NCBI GenBank assembly: GCA_026874595.1
Contig: CM049306.1
Coordinates: forward strand, 38,504,019-38,568,018
Direction of reading: 5' to 3'
Length of the DNA: 64,000 bases
Source of the DNA: Sipunculus nudus
Taxonomy: Eukaryota; Annelida; Sipuncula; Golfingiida; Sipunculidae
Shown here: in pieces, positions 1-11,382 of the stretch
Layout of the letters: each line of letters starts with the position of its first letter
Numbering within the stretch: the stretch's first letter is position 1
Position numbers and translations under genes: made by a program
The notes under the pieces: generated by a model
The model's input: the letters and a program-made list of their open reading frames with translations, nothing else
Databases searched by the model: none
What the model was told of the DNA's origin: nothing

Positions 1-3000
1 ATGATTTCAGCAAAATGGACATTTGGACCTGCAAATTTCAGACTAAGACATTTTAAAACTAGAATATGGGTAGTCAACAAGTAACTATGTGTATCCGCAG
101 AAATCAGAGTGGGACGGGTGAAGTGAGGCATGGATTAAGTGGCAAGGGGAATAGAGCGAGGTGTTTTGCATATTAGCATGGATGTCTGCAGCGTAAACGT
201 GAATGTAGGTGGTGCCACCTGTCATAAAATCGAGAAAGCTGTCCAGGATGTATAAACCTGCAAAATTTCAGGTGAATAAGTCAAACTGCTGCTGAGATAT
301 GAGTGATTTTATCCCAAGGCAGATGCACAGATGGATGCTGTGCATAAATGTTTGCAGGTGGCGCCACCAGTTTTGCCTATGATGAAGAGCTATGTGAGAT
401 CTATATACATGCAAAATTTTGGCATAATCGGTCAAACCGTTTCGGAGATATGAGTTTGGATGTCTGCAGAGTAAACCTGAATGTAGGTGGCTCATCCTGT
501 CATAAAATCTAGAAAGCTGTCCAGAATGTATAAACCTGCAAAATTTCAGGTGGATAAGTCAAACCACTTCTGATATATGAGTGATATTATCCCAAGACAG
601 ACGAACAGATGGACGCTGTGAAAAAAATGGTTGCAGATGGCGCCACCATTTTTAGTGTATGGTATAAAGCCATCAAAGGGCTAAATTTGTGTAAAATATT
701 TAGCCTGATCGATCAAACTGTTCCTGAGATATGTGGGTTTATGTGTGGAAACAGACGCACAAATGGACGCTGGGCAGCAAGGAAAGGTCAGAGGTCAACA
801 AAAAATGAGGGTGCAGCAGTTCACATGTGACCTGATGATAAACCCGATTCCCTTAAAATGCAAACTAAGTTTTTTCTGAAAGATATAGTTCCAATTATCT
901 GGGAATTCTGCATCTATACATTGTGTCTAGACACCCATCAGAGCCAGGTCAGTTGCCATGGTGATGTCTGGACCCCACCTGTTTGTACTGAGTGACCCCT
1001 TGACTTGGCTGCTGAAACTCAGATATGAGTGATTTTATCCCAAGGGGGATGAACAGATGGATTGTGTTCATAAGTCGTTGCAGGTGGCGCCACCAGTTCT
1101 GCTTATGATGAAGAGCTATGTGAGATCTATACACAAGCACAATTTTGGGCCAATCGGTCAAACAGTTTCCGAGATATGAGCTTGGATGTCTGCAGAGTAA
1201 ACCTGAATGTAGGTGGCGCCACCTGTCATAAAATCTAGACGGCTGTCCAGGATGTATAAACCTGCAAAATTTCAGGTGGATATGTCAAACCACTGCTGAG
1301 ATATGAGTAATTTTATGCCAGGGCAGATGAACAGATAGACGTGTGCATAAATGGTTGCAGGTGGCAACACCAGTTTTGCCTATGGTGAAGAGCTTTGTGA
1401 TATCTATACACATGCAAAATTTTGGCCACATCGGTCAAACAGTTCCCGAGATATGAGCTTGGATGTCTGCAGAGTAAACGTGAATGTAGGTCGGGCCACC
1501 TGTCATAAAATCGAGAAAGCTGTCCAGGATATAACCCTGCAAAATTTCAGGTGGAAAAGTCAAACCACTGCTGAGTAATGAGTAATATTATCCCAAGGCA
1601 GTTGAACAGATGGAAGCTGTGCAAAAATGGTCGCTGGTGGCGGTACCAGTTTGGCTTATGATGAAGAGCTATGCGGGATCTGTACACATGCAAAATTTTG
1701 GCCCATTTGGTCAATCAGTTCCCGAGAAATGAGCTTGGATGTCTGCAGAGTAAACACGAATGTAGGTGGCGCCACTTGTCATAAATCGAGAAAGCTGTCC
1801 AGGATGTATAAACCTGCAAAATTTCAGGTGTATAAGTCAAACCACTGCTGAGATAGGAGTGATTTTATCCAAATGCAGATGAACAGATGGATGCTGTGCA
1901 AAGGTGGTTGCAGGTAGAGCCACCAGTTTTGCCTATGATGAAGAACTATGTGAGGTCTATTAACATGCAAAATTTTGGCCCAATCAGTCAAACAGTTCCG
2001 GAGATATGAGCTTGGATGTCTGCAGAGTAAACGTGAATGTAGGTGGCGCCACCTGTCATAAAATCGAGAAAGCTGTCCAGGATGTATAAACCTGCAAAAT
2101 TTCAGGTGGATAAGTCAAACCACTGCTGAGATATGAGTAATATTATCCTAAGGCAGATGAACAGATGGATGCTGTGAAAAAAATGGTTGCAAGTGGCGCC
2201 ACCATTTTTAGAGTATGTTATAAAGCTATCAAAGGGCTACATTTGTGCAAAATTTTTAGCCTGATCGGTCAAACAGTTCCCGAGATATGTGGGTTTATGT
2301 GTGGCAACAGACGCACAAATGGACGCTGAGCAGCGAGGAAAGGTCAGAGGTCAACCAAAAATGAGGGTGCAGCAGTTCACATGTGACCTGATGATAAACT
2401 CATTTCACTTAAAAAACAAACCACGCTTTTTCAAACAGTTGAAAGATATAGTTCCAATAATCTGGGAATTCAGCATCTTAACATTGTGTCTAGACGTCCA
2501 GACGCTGTGTCTAAGACGTCTAGACACATTGTCTAGACACCCCCCCCCCCCCCGCCCGAGCCAGGTCAGTTGCCATGGTGATGTCTGGACCCCACCTGTT
2601 TGTACTGAGTGACCTTTTGACTTGGCTGCTGAAACTCAGCACGTTGTCAAATCTGTTTTCAAATACAGAAAGCCTTTTTCAATTGGCTACAATGTTTTTT
2701 TAAAACTGTATTTACCTAATCTATTCTTATAAAACTGGCAGAACCCTACCATAGAATAACTCTTGTAAAGTTCAAACCAATCAGCTTAACAGTTTCATCA
2801 TAAATCAGTGTATAAGCTAGAAGAGTTTAAAATTACGTTTTCGCTTGTAAAAAACACATCAATGTTTGTGGCGCCACCAGTACCTCAAAATCGGATACGA
2901 CATGTGACAAACATTGGTATAAAATTTGGTGATTATAGCTCTAGCCGTTTCTGAGATTTTAATTTTAGTGTGCTTTTTTGGACATATGACTAAGTTCAAC

Positions 3001-3359
3001 CTCCTGTAACTTGGCCAAAAATCTCCAAACTGGAACCATTCGAACAAACTTGAGAGAGATTGTTCCAGGGATCATTTCTGTGAAATATTGGACAATTTGG
3101 CTGGACAGTTTAAGAGAAGAAGATTTTTAAAGGTTTTTTAGCTTTTTCTCTATAAAATCTCAATTAATGCAGATGCCCAATAATAAGCTCCAGGGCACCA
3201 AGTTTCACACGTTACTAATTTTTACATGTAATTTGGAGCTGCTTGCTCCAACGGTTTCGGACTTACAGCCATGGACAGCGGAAAGCCAGCCCTGGACGGC
3301 GGACGGCTGAAGATTTACGGACGACGCTGCGCCATCGCATAAGCTCACAGGTTTTAAAA
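1..3359 (+). mobile_element. Tandem-array element, copy A (left end cut by window)
   Basis: The sequence matches copies B (34825-41421) and D (61126-63539) from the module beginning ATGATTTCAGCAAAATGG through to the tail ending in a GCATAAGCTCACAGG motif. It contains a head with a degraded hairpin (about 69-88), an array of about seven to eight dimeric 278-bp units (roughly 180-2290), then a unique tail with an AGGTCA repeat, a 14-C run at 2540-2553, a single palindrome copy at 2869-2878 and a GGAC-rich tract at about 3275-3330. No protein frame of note was seen, so it looks non-autonomous. The strand is arbitrary. It is not part of UPF2. Confidence 0.85.
180..2290 (+). repeat. 278-bp dimeric tandem array (copy A)
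   Basis: Units of about 278 bp, each made of two related half-units near 139 bp. Every half-unit has the palindrome GGTGGCGCCACC or a one-base variant, an AAAATTT block, GTCAAAC and GAGATATGAG. Units here are more diverged from one another than in array B, with several palindromes mutated (for example GGTGGTGCCACC near 211). Confidence 0.9.
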
Positions 3360-4691
3360 CACAGTTGGAAGCAAGTTTATATATGCACAGCCCCGAAAAG
3401 TTCTTACAATCAGAAAAAATAATCTTATGGCAAGAAAATGGCCTAATTTGTGGGACAAGAAATTGTTCTTGTTGTGGTAAAGAAATTTTTTCTCATAATA
3501 AGATTAGTTTACATAAAAACAAAAAATTTCTCAAGGCAAGAAATAGCTATTTTGGGAAGGAAGCAAGACAACTTTTCTTATGGTGATTGAGAAAAGTTGC
3601 CTTATGATAAGATGTTAAATCTTGTCTTAAGAAAATCATGATATATTTTCTTGGCCCTAAGCATTCTGCCTATAAATCTAGAACAAATATTTAAAAAATT
3701 TCTTGTTAACAGCAAATTTTCTTGGGAAAAGAAATTTAACCTTATGAAGAAATGATTTTTGTCAGTATGGAGGGGAATAATACACAAAAAGAAACCACAT
3801 CTGCTTGCCTACAGAGCTTTATTCAACCAAGAAGAACAAGATGTCACTGTTTGCATCTGTTCTTACTATGCAGCTGCATCATAACATGTGTCAACACAGG
3901 ACTGTCCCCGACAAAAGAATAAAATACAGTATCACCTTCAACATACAAAAGACAATGGAGCACTTTGAAATCACAGTAATTTATGTTTGAAATCGCAGTA
4001 ATTTATGTTTTCTGTTATACCTCAATTTCTTAACAGTGCTATCTGGGATGAAAGCTAGAAATTATTATTTATTCATTTTTTTTTTAGCTTTTCAGATTAA
4101 CTGGTACTTTGAATGTATATTGGTGTGGCATCTTCCTTTACACTGCATCTGTCTTTCAATGATGATATACAAAGATTATTACATGTCACCCTAAAATAAG
4201 GTGTTCACTAAATATCCACTGATAAGCAAGCAACACATAATTAACATGATTTTAAGGTACCCCATTCTATCTGCATAACATGACAATCCATGATTACTTG
4301 GCTACAGGTTAAAATTTCCATCACATTTCATTGCAGGAATTAAAAGCTACTGTATTTCCTTGGATAAATGATAGCCTATCAGGAGTTGTGAATTCCAAAC
4401 TAAACAGTACTAACAAATTATTGATATTCACTGACATGTTCCCATATGGCAAATTAACAGTTAATAGTTAAAACCCATAGCCCTATTTTCATTCCTGTCT
4501 ATTTATCAACAGTGGTAAAAATAAAATATATTACTGTTAAATCATTCTCAGAAGTCTGTGGCTCAAATAATTCATCAAATCCTTTGCTTTTTATACCACA
4601 ATCGATGCATTGGTATTGATATCACATCTGTCAAATAAAATCACAAGGAATATACCAGTACTCGCATCAGCATATGTAATTCCTGTGTTAA
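3360..4691. other. 3' flank with degenerate repeat at 3370-3790, otherwise no recognised feature
   Basis: The first 430 bases are full of imperfect copies of TTATGGCAAGAAA-like and TTTCTTATGATAAG-like motifs on both strands, an old degenerate repeat with self-complementary parts. The rest is AT-rich with no coding frame, RNA gene or repeat that I recognise. Confidence 0.5.
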
Positions 4692-4917
4692 TTAGCAAAT
4701 TAAAATTAAAACAGTCACAGCAGCTGCCAAACCTAGTAATAGAAGTCCTGTGGGTTTGAAAGCATATATACGAAGCAGGGTGTGCAGCCGGACCAGGGCT
4801 GGCCCAGACGCTGTCGGCTGGCTGGCTGCTGACGGAGGCAGTGCACTTCGCCGTGGCTGCACATTCCGTTCGGGTGGGCAGTTGTTTGTAAGAGAGGCTC
4901 TGCTGTCATCTAGCTAT
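4692..4917 (-). other. Candidate terminal exon with hydrophobic tail
   Basis: On the minus strand an open frame runs from just after a TAG near 4918 to a TAA at 4692-4694, about 74 codons, with no initiator Met in frame. It is much more GC-rich than its surroundings. The predicted peptide has a Pro/Ser/Ala-rich part and ends in a 17-residue hydrophobic stretch (LLLLGLAAAVTVLILIC) immediately before the stop, like a tail-anchor transmembrane segment. I do not recognise the protein. It lies downstream of UPF2 on the same strand, so it could be an alternative last exon of UPF2 or an exon of a separate minus-strand gene. It may also be a chance frame. Confidence 0.25.
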
Positions 4918-5243
4918 CACACACTCTTCTTCAACGTTTTCTGTTGAGATATTTGTCAAAGATTCTTATCAATGAAGGCAACTGCTATTCAGTGGTAAAG
5001 GGTTTAATGTACAAAGACCATGTCCTCTAAAAGACAAGTATGTAAATTAGTTTGATATTCTTGGATCGAAAAAGGTTGTATTTGTATTGCAGAGATTAAC
5101 TGATGTATGCAAGAGGGTGATTTTGGATTATACAAGGTTAATATATCAAAGGATGTTGTACATCTTAAAAGTTGCCATTTGCACAATGTGGTTTTCGTCA
5201 TAATATAGTTAAATATCTATATAAAGGAACTTCCACAATAGGT

Positions 5244-5249
5244 TTTATT
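5244..5249 (-). promoter_or_regulatory. Candidate UPF2 polyadenylation signal
   Basis: The minus strand reads AATAAA here, about 70 nt downstream of the UPF2 stop codon at 5319-5321. This is the canonical hexamer and supports a short 3' UTR ending around 5220-5230, but no downstream GU-rich element is obvious and the region is AT-rich, so a chance match is possible. Confidence 0.45.
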
Positions 5250-5318
5250 TTTCATAAAGAATGGGGCTGGGTGATTCAATCTAATACAATTGTGTGCCAT
5301 TTCAATATATCCAGCAAC

Positions 5319-8300
5319 TTACTTGGATCCAAAGATCAGATCCGCATCAGGTGCTCCCTTTGGGTGTTGGTAACGAACTCTTCGCTCTCTGTTCACATTC
5401 AGCGGAACTGGTCGATGCATGCCCATCAGAAGTTCTAACAGAAAAATGTTGAGAGCATATGAGCATTATATGGATTAACAGTGAAATTATGTCTTTTCTA
5501 TAACAGCTGAAGTGGTTTTCATGTGTGATATCACTGAACCCCAGGAGATGATCAGCTTCATAGGGAACTATGAATAGATTGATAGGGTTGATTCCTTATT
5601 TGAGGTGCCAATTTGATCCCTATTTGGGTGTCCAAAATAAAAATATATGATTCCTGGTAAATTGCAACATTCATGATAAATATGTTTTTGTATTAAATAT
5701 GGTAGGTATATACCAGTTTATATTCTGCTATAGATCTGATCACTAAAGTTCTTTAGTCTTAAAACATTGCCTTCACAGTCTTTTTTAAAACATTGTGGTC
5801 AGTTGTAACTGTATGTCATAACATCTGTAGAAAAACAAGCTACTTTTAGCCATGTAGCTGCCTGAACAGCCCCTTAACTCCCAAACTTGGACACCCATGC
5901 AGGCAAGAGAAATTAAGAAAAAAATTGCATTTGAAAGACCACCCCAAAAAAGGACCCCCTAAATCCTTTTGACATAAATATTTATGTAGAAAAATACTCA
6001 TCAACCCCTAAATGCCCCCCTTCTCTTAATGAAGCTTAAAGATAGGGTTTAAAATTTATCTTATCTGCAGAAAATGTACCCAAGTCTCCAGGTTTAATGG
6101 ATCCTTTGTAGTACCAGAACCAATAATCCAATCATTTTGTGGAAAAGTTGTATATTATATTCTACACAATCCTTTAATTGATAACCAAACATGGTTTTTG
6201 CTTCCCTCTTCAAGAGATTCATCTTAAGAATAAAACATCAGTCTGCAGTATCAAAGATATAAGTGACAAGTTCGTACAACACCACATGGTTCAGTGAATT
6301 TCAGTCAACCCTGAAGCTGAAATTTCCAACAAAGAATCTGTATTGAAATAGCCCTAAACAAATACTGAACATACTTAAATAAGAATAAATAAAATCATGC
6401 ACACCCTGTAAGTCCTCCTCCTCCTGACGTTCATGCATGTCCAGGACCACCTTCTTCATACGCTCCTTTTCAACACGCTCAGCCTGGAATCAACAACAAA
6501 CTCACATACACGATGGTCTCATATTGATCGTAATGCTTTCAAGTACTGAATCTGTCTTTTTCTCTGGTGGGGGTACAAAGTATCACAATAAACAATCTTC
6601 TAAGCTACCAATTGGAATTCTTTGTTTAAACTCCTGTCGTATCCCAAGACAGCACTTTTAATGCTTGGTCTGTTTAACTGTGTACCTCTCAGTGTGGACC
6701 TACATTACAAAACTTGCTAGGAAATGTTGAACATGATGTGCAATAAGTTTAATTTATTGCTGACAGATCTTATAAGTGCCCACCAGTGTTACTTGATGTA
6801 CATTATTAATCTGTTGAGCGTACATCAATAATCTGATTGATACACATCACCATAACATATGATTATGTGATGAGTGTACAGATGCTGTACATTATTAATC
6901 TGATGATTGTACATGACTATCATATGCTGTACATCATTAATCTGTCAAGTGCACATCATCAAATGTTGTGAACATTAATCTGTCAAGTGTACATCACTAC
7001 CTCATGCTGTACATCATTAATCTCTCAAGTGAACATCACCATCAAAAGCTGTACATCATTAATCTGTCAAGTGAACATCACCATCAAAAGCTGTTCATCA
7101 TTAATCTGTCAAGTGAACATCACCAACAAAAGTTGTACATCATTAATCTATCAAGTGCACATCACTACCTTATGCTGTACATCATTAATCTGTCAAGTGC
7201 ACATCACCATCAAAACCTGTACATCATTAATCTGTCAAGTGCACATCACCATTCTATGATGTACATCATTAATCTGCACATCACTATCATATGCTGTACA
7301 TCATTAATCTGTCAAGTACACATCACTATCATATGCTGTACATCATTATTCTGTCAAGTGCAGGTCAACATCAGATGTTCTACATCATTTATCTGTCAAG
7401 TGCACGTCACTATCTTATGCTGTACATCATTAATCTATCAAGTGCACATCCCAAACTTATGATGTACATCATTAATCTATCAAGTGCACATCACTAACTT
7501 ATGATGTACATCATTAACCTGTCAAGTGAACATCACCATCAAAAGCTGTACATCATAAATCAAGTGTCAAGGGAACATTATCTGTCAAGTGTACATCACC
7601 ATCAGAAGATTTACATCATTAATCTGTCAAGTGTACATCACCATCAGATGATGTTTATCAGAAATCTAACAAGTGTAGAGCACCACCAGAAATGAACATC
7701 AGAAATCTGATGAATGTATGCCACTCTCACATGTTGTACATCCTCTCTCCAGTGTACATCATGATCATATGCTGTACATCATCTGTCAAGTGTACATCAC
7801 TACAATATAATGTGCATCATTAATCTGATGAGTGTTCATCATAATATTGGTGATTTGCAAGTTACTTACCTCCTCTCTCTCCATGTATTTAGAAGCAAAC
7901 TGTTCTGACAATGGGACCTCCAGGTTTGTGAACTGAAAGAAAAACAAGGGACCCATGGGTTACTGTGCTCAGCTGAAGTTGACCTTGAAGGTAAAATTCT
8001 AAAATAATATCAAATGGAGATAAAGTGTAGGAGGAAGAGATAATAAAGGCCATGGTTGGTTTATATGATTGGTTTGTATTGATGAGCAAGACATTGTTGC
8101 AATTAATATTTTGTGACCTGACCATGTGTTTCCTAATGTTGAAACTGAAGCATGTGAGCAGTTTGTGAACAAATGATTTGTACTATTACCATGATCGTTA
8201 GTTGGCTTTTTGATTAACTGTTGACATTTCAGTAGTTTACACATTTGTTCAATTGAATCTATTTTTTTTGTATAATATATATTATTAAATATATATGTAT

Positions 8301-8857
8301 TTTTTTTATGAAATGTATACAGTTGAAATATAACTAATTAACAACATAAAACAGGGCAAACAAAGCCTGATCTCAAATTCTGCTGAGGCAGGAAAATAAA
8401 GAACAAATGTTTGTATTAAATCCTCATTTTTTTATCACATCAATTTTTTTAAATTTAAGTTGATATTTCTATACATTTCCAATATAACATATATATCTGA
8501 ATATAAAAGTTGATTCATAATTCTCAATTGCATTATCATAAATCTCAATCTTGTCAGATAACACCACATCATGCACACAAATGTTTTTTTATATTTTACC
8601 ACAAAAATATATCTTTTAAATCTGCAAAACAATAAATATCTAAAAATAATATTTGATTAAGATTTCATAATTTTTATTGTGTCTTTATTTATCCATAATG
8701 TGCTTCATATTTTATAAATTTAAGCATACTGATGGGTTCATTTATATTTGTTAAAATCATTTAAAAGAAAATTGATTTTGCATATCGGGGTGGAAACAGC
8801 ATTACAATTACAAAAACAATAACAATTACTGCATAACACTTGGTGGGTTGGGTTTGC

Positions 8858-8888
<31 letters not shown>

Positions 8889-11382
8889 GATTGGGGTGGT
8901 GATATGAGAATAACTGTACACCTGTCACAGCAGGGGATCTCCCCCAGTGACTGTAAAAAATCAGAGAAACCCTGGCATAGCTGACTTCCAGTGACCTGGA
9001 GTGGGACCCTGCATTTGTAATCTGTAATCAAAGCAAATGACTACAATGGAGCCTCAAGAAAAAAATTAATAACTAGCTTAATTTTCAAGCTGTTACTTTC
9101 AAATTTCAGATTTAAACAAATTAAATATTTATGTTTACATGCTGTGAAAATTAAATCAATGGTACTTACAGGAAAAAAAGTGCCATGGTCAAAGTTGGGA
9201 AAAATTTAAGGTACAGATTTTATTTTTATGCTAATAACTTAAAAAATTTACAAAATTCAGATCTAATTTTGGGTTTACAATTGAATCTTCATTAAACGTA
9301 GTTATATACTTGGGAAAATAGACTCTAGTTTCAAAATTTTTCATGTTAAGTGAGTAAATATTTTTCCTGATTTTTTACATAGTCCATTATGGCCAGTAAC
9401 CTAAAGAATTTATACTTAACAGACTTAATTTCTGGCATGTACATAGGAACTATATAGAAGAATATTTAAGGTAATTATGAGGAAAAACAGATGTGTGGTT
9501 TTGATATTAGGCAGTCCTGAAGTGTGAAAATAGGATTTTAATAAAAAATTGAGGTTTTTCCTTAATTTCTCAAAGGAACGAAGTCTCAAAGACCCAGTTT
9601 TTGGCTTGGTAGGAGATGTTGGGGACATCTAACATTATGCTGAATTTTGGATTCCTAGGTCTTACAGTTTCAAAACGTGCCACATCTACGGACGGACGGA
9701 CGGACAGACGGACGGACGACGGACAATGGACCATGACTGTAGCTCAGATGACTTATAGTCAGCTGAGCTAAAAATCAGATTAGCCAATATAAATAAATTG
9801 TATTATCATGAAACTGAAAAAAAATCAAATAACAATTTCAACGGTTTGCTTCTCTGTTCTAATATGATATTCAAGCTCAAAAGTGTGTTTGGTACAATCA
9901 TAAAAGAAATACATAAAATGCATTTTAATAAATATCTATGACCTGAAACACAGGGTATAATCATTATAGGTATTTATGGGTACAAAATATTGCTAAAATG
10001 CAAAAGAAACACTTACAGGACATTGCAAATAAAGACATCCGTGTATCCTAAATAAGTGTCCCTTTCTGTATGGGTACCCACTACCCACTCCTGAGTGAAA
10101 TTAGGCACAAGTAAACAAAACAGTAATTACCTGCTGCTTGTTGCCTCTCTTCGTCATTAGGACAAAGTTGATTGAATTTGTCTGGGCATCAATCATTCCT
10201 GTGGAAAATTATTAAAATCATTGATTTAAAGTCTGAACAGCAGCTATTTTGTGATAACCAGAACTGCAACTATGAAATGATGAATTAATATATGCTAAAC
10301 ACTGCTTAAATAAAGACTCAAAAACTTAATACAAAGGTATATATATATATATTTCATGCCTTACGAAAGTGATATTGAACCAAGCAAATACTGTAAATGC
10401 AATAATTACAACACTTATAAAGCCAATTCAGTATGTCAACAAAACTCAATATGTTACATCAGCATTTTTGCCACACACTTTAGTACTGTGACCCACAGAA
10501 TGAGGTAAGGAACTATAATGAACATATTTGTGACAGTGAGAAAACTTTTTCTCCCGTCCTTTGAGAACAAAATATTTTTATGGTGACTTACCTTTTTTCT
10601 CCTGTCCTATGAGAATATATTTATGACAATGACTAACCTTTTTTTCTCTTATCTTTTGAAAACATATTTGTTATAATTACTAACCTTTTTTCTCCTGTCC
10701 TTTGATGTGTATTGGAACAGCTATGTCCATCTGTGGGACCTTGGTGGTCTCATTACTACGTGACTGCACAAAAACACAAGAAACATAATTGTATACAAAG
10801 TACATTTTTTCCATGAGGTAACCACTTCACTTAAGACTAATTAACTACACTAATCTTCACTAAATCTTTTTTTTGTGGGCTTCATATCAAATATGTCAGC
10901 CTGGCAGCTAATTTAGGCAAGAGCAGAAACCTGTCCCTATTTCATTCACATTTCAAAACCCATGCCAGGTATGATTTGAACATAAGGAATTATGTCTGCA
11001 AACCTTTTCTTGCACGCAAACACTAACTGGTAAAACAATAAGAAATCAGAAGAATTCACATATGCTGGACAAAGCAACTACAAATAGTCCTCTAGTTCTT
11101 TGAAAATTAGGACTTATTAGACAGAACATTGTACCCGCAATTTAAAGGTCTTTTTGTTTATTATGGAAGATTTCTGCAACAACAGACCTTTGGTAAAGGT
11201 GAACTGGTGTGCATCAGAAAGACCTTCATTGAATATTGGTTATGGGTACTTGCCTTGGAAAATATTGCTGAAAAGTGAAAACCTACCTGGATGTTGTCAG
11301 TAAGCATCCTGTCAAAGGCTGCCATAAAATCCTCATCTTCCTGGCATTTAATGTGCTTCAGTCCCCCTGCCAACATGGTCAC
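5319..11382 (-). CDS. UPF2: UPF2 exons 33-38 of window: UPF1-binding region and C-terminus
   Basis: Exons 11287-11382, 10685-10763, 10131-10198, 7870-7932, 6405-6483 and 5319-5434 encode about residues 1105-1270. GGLKHIKCQEDEDFMAAFDRML opens the UPF1-binding region, followed by DIAVPIHIKG, NFVLMTKRGNKQQ, NLEVPLSEQFA and a helical segment (ERVEKERMKKVVLDMHERQEEE). The end, NRERRVRYQHPKGAPDADLIF, is the near-invariant UPF2 C-terminal motif. In the family the bipartite UPF1-binding element contacts the UPF1 CH domain and relieves its autoinhibition. After DLIF only GSK remains before TAA at 5319-5321, a few residues shorter than the vertebrate tail. That TAA overlaps a consensus donor (see findings). 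Confidence 0.94.

Noticed and set aside
4750-4947. Plus-strand frame of 65 codons in the GC-rich patch 3' of UPF2
   Set aside because: It is the other strand of the candidate tail exon and has no family features.
6968-7462. 164-codon plus-strand frame with a 14-residue His/Ser/Ile repeat
   Set aside because: It lies wholly within the 42-bp minisatellite; a period divisible by three keeps frames open without selection, and a second frame is open too. No UPF2-like or other domain.
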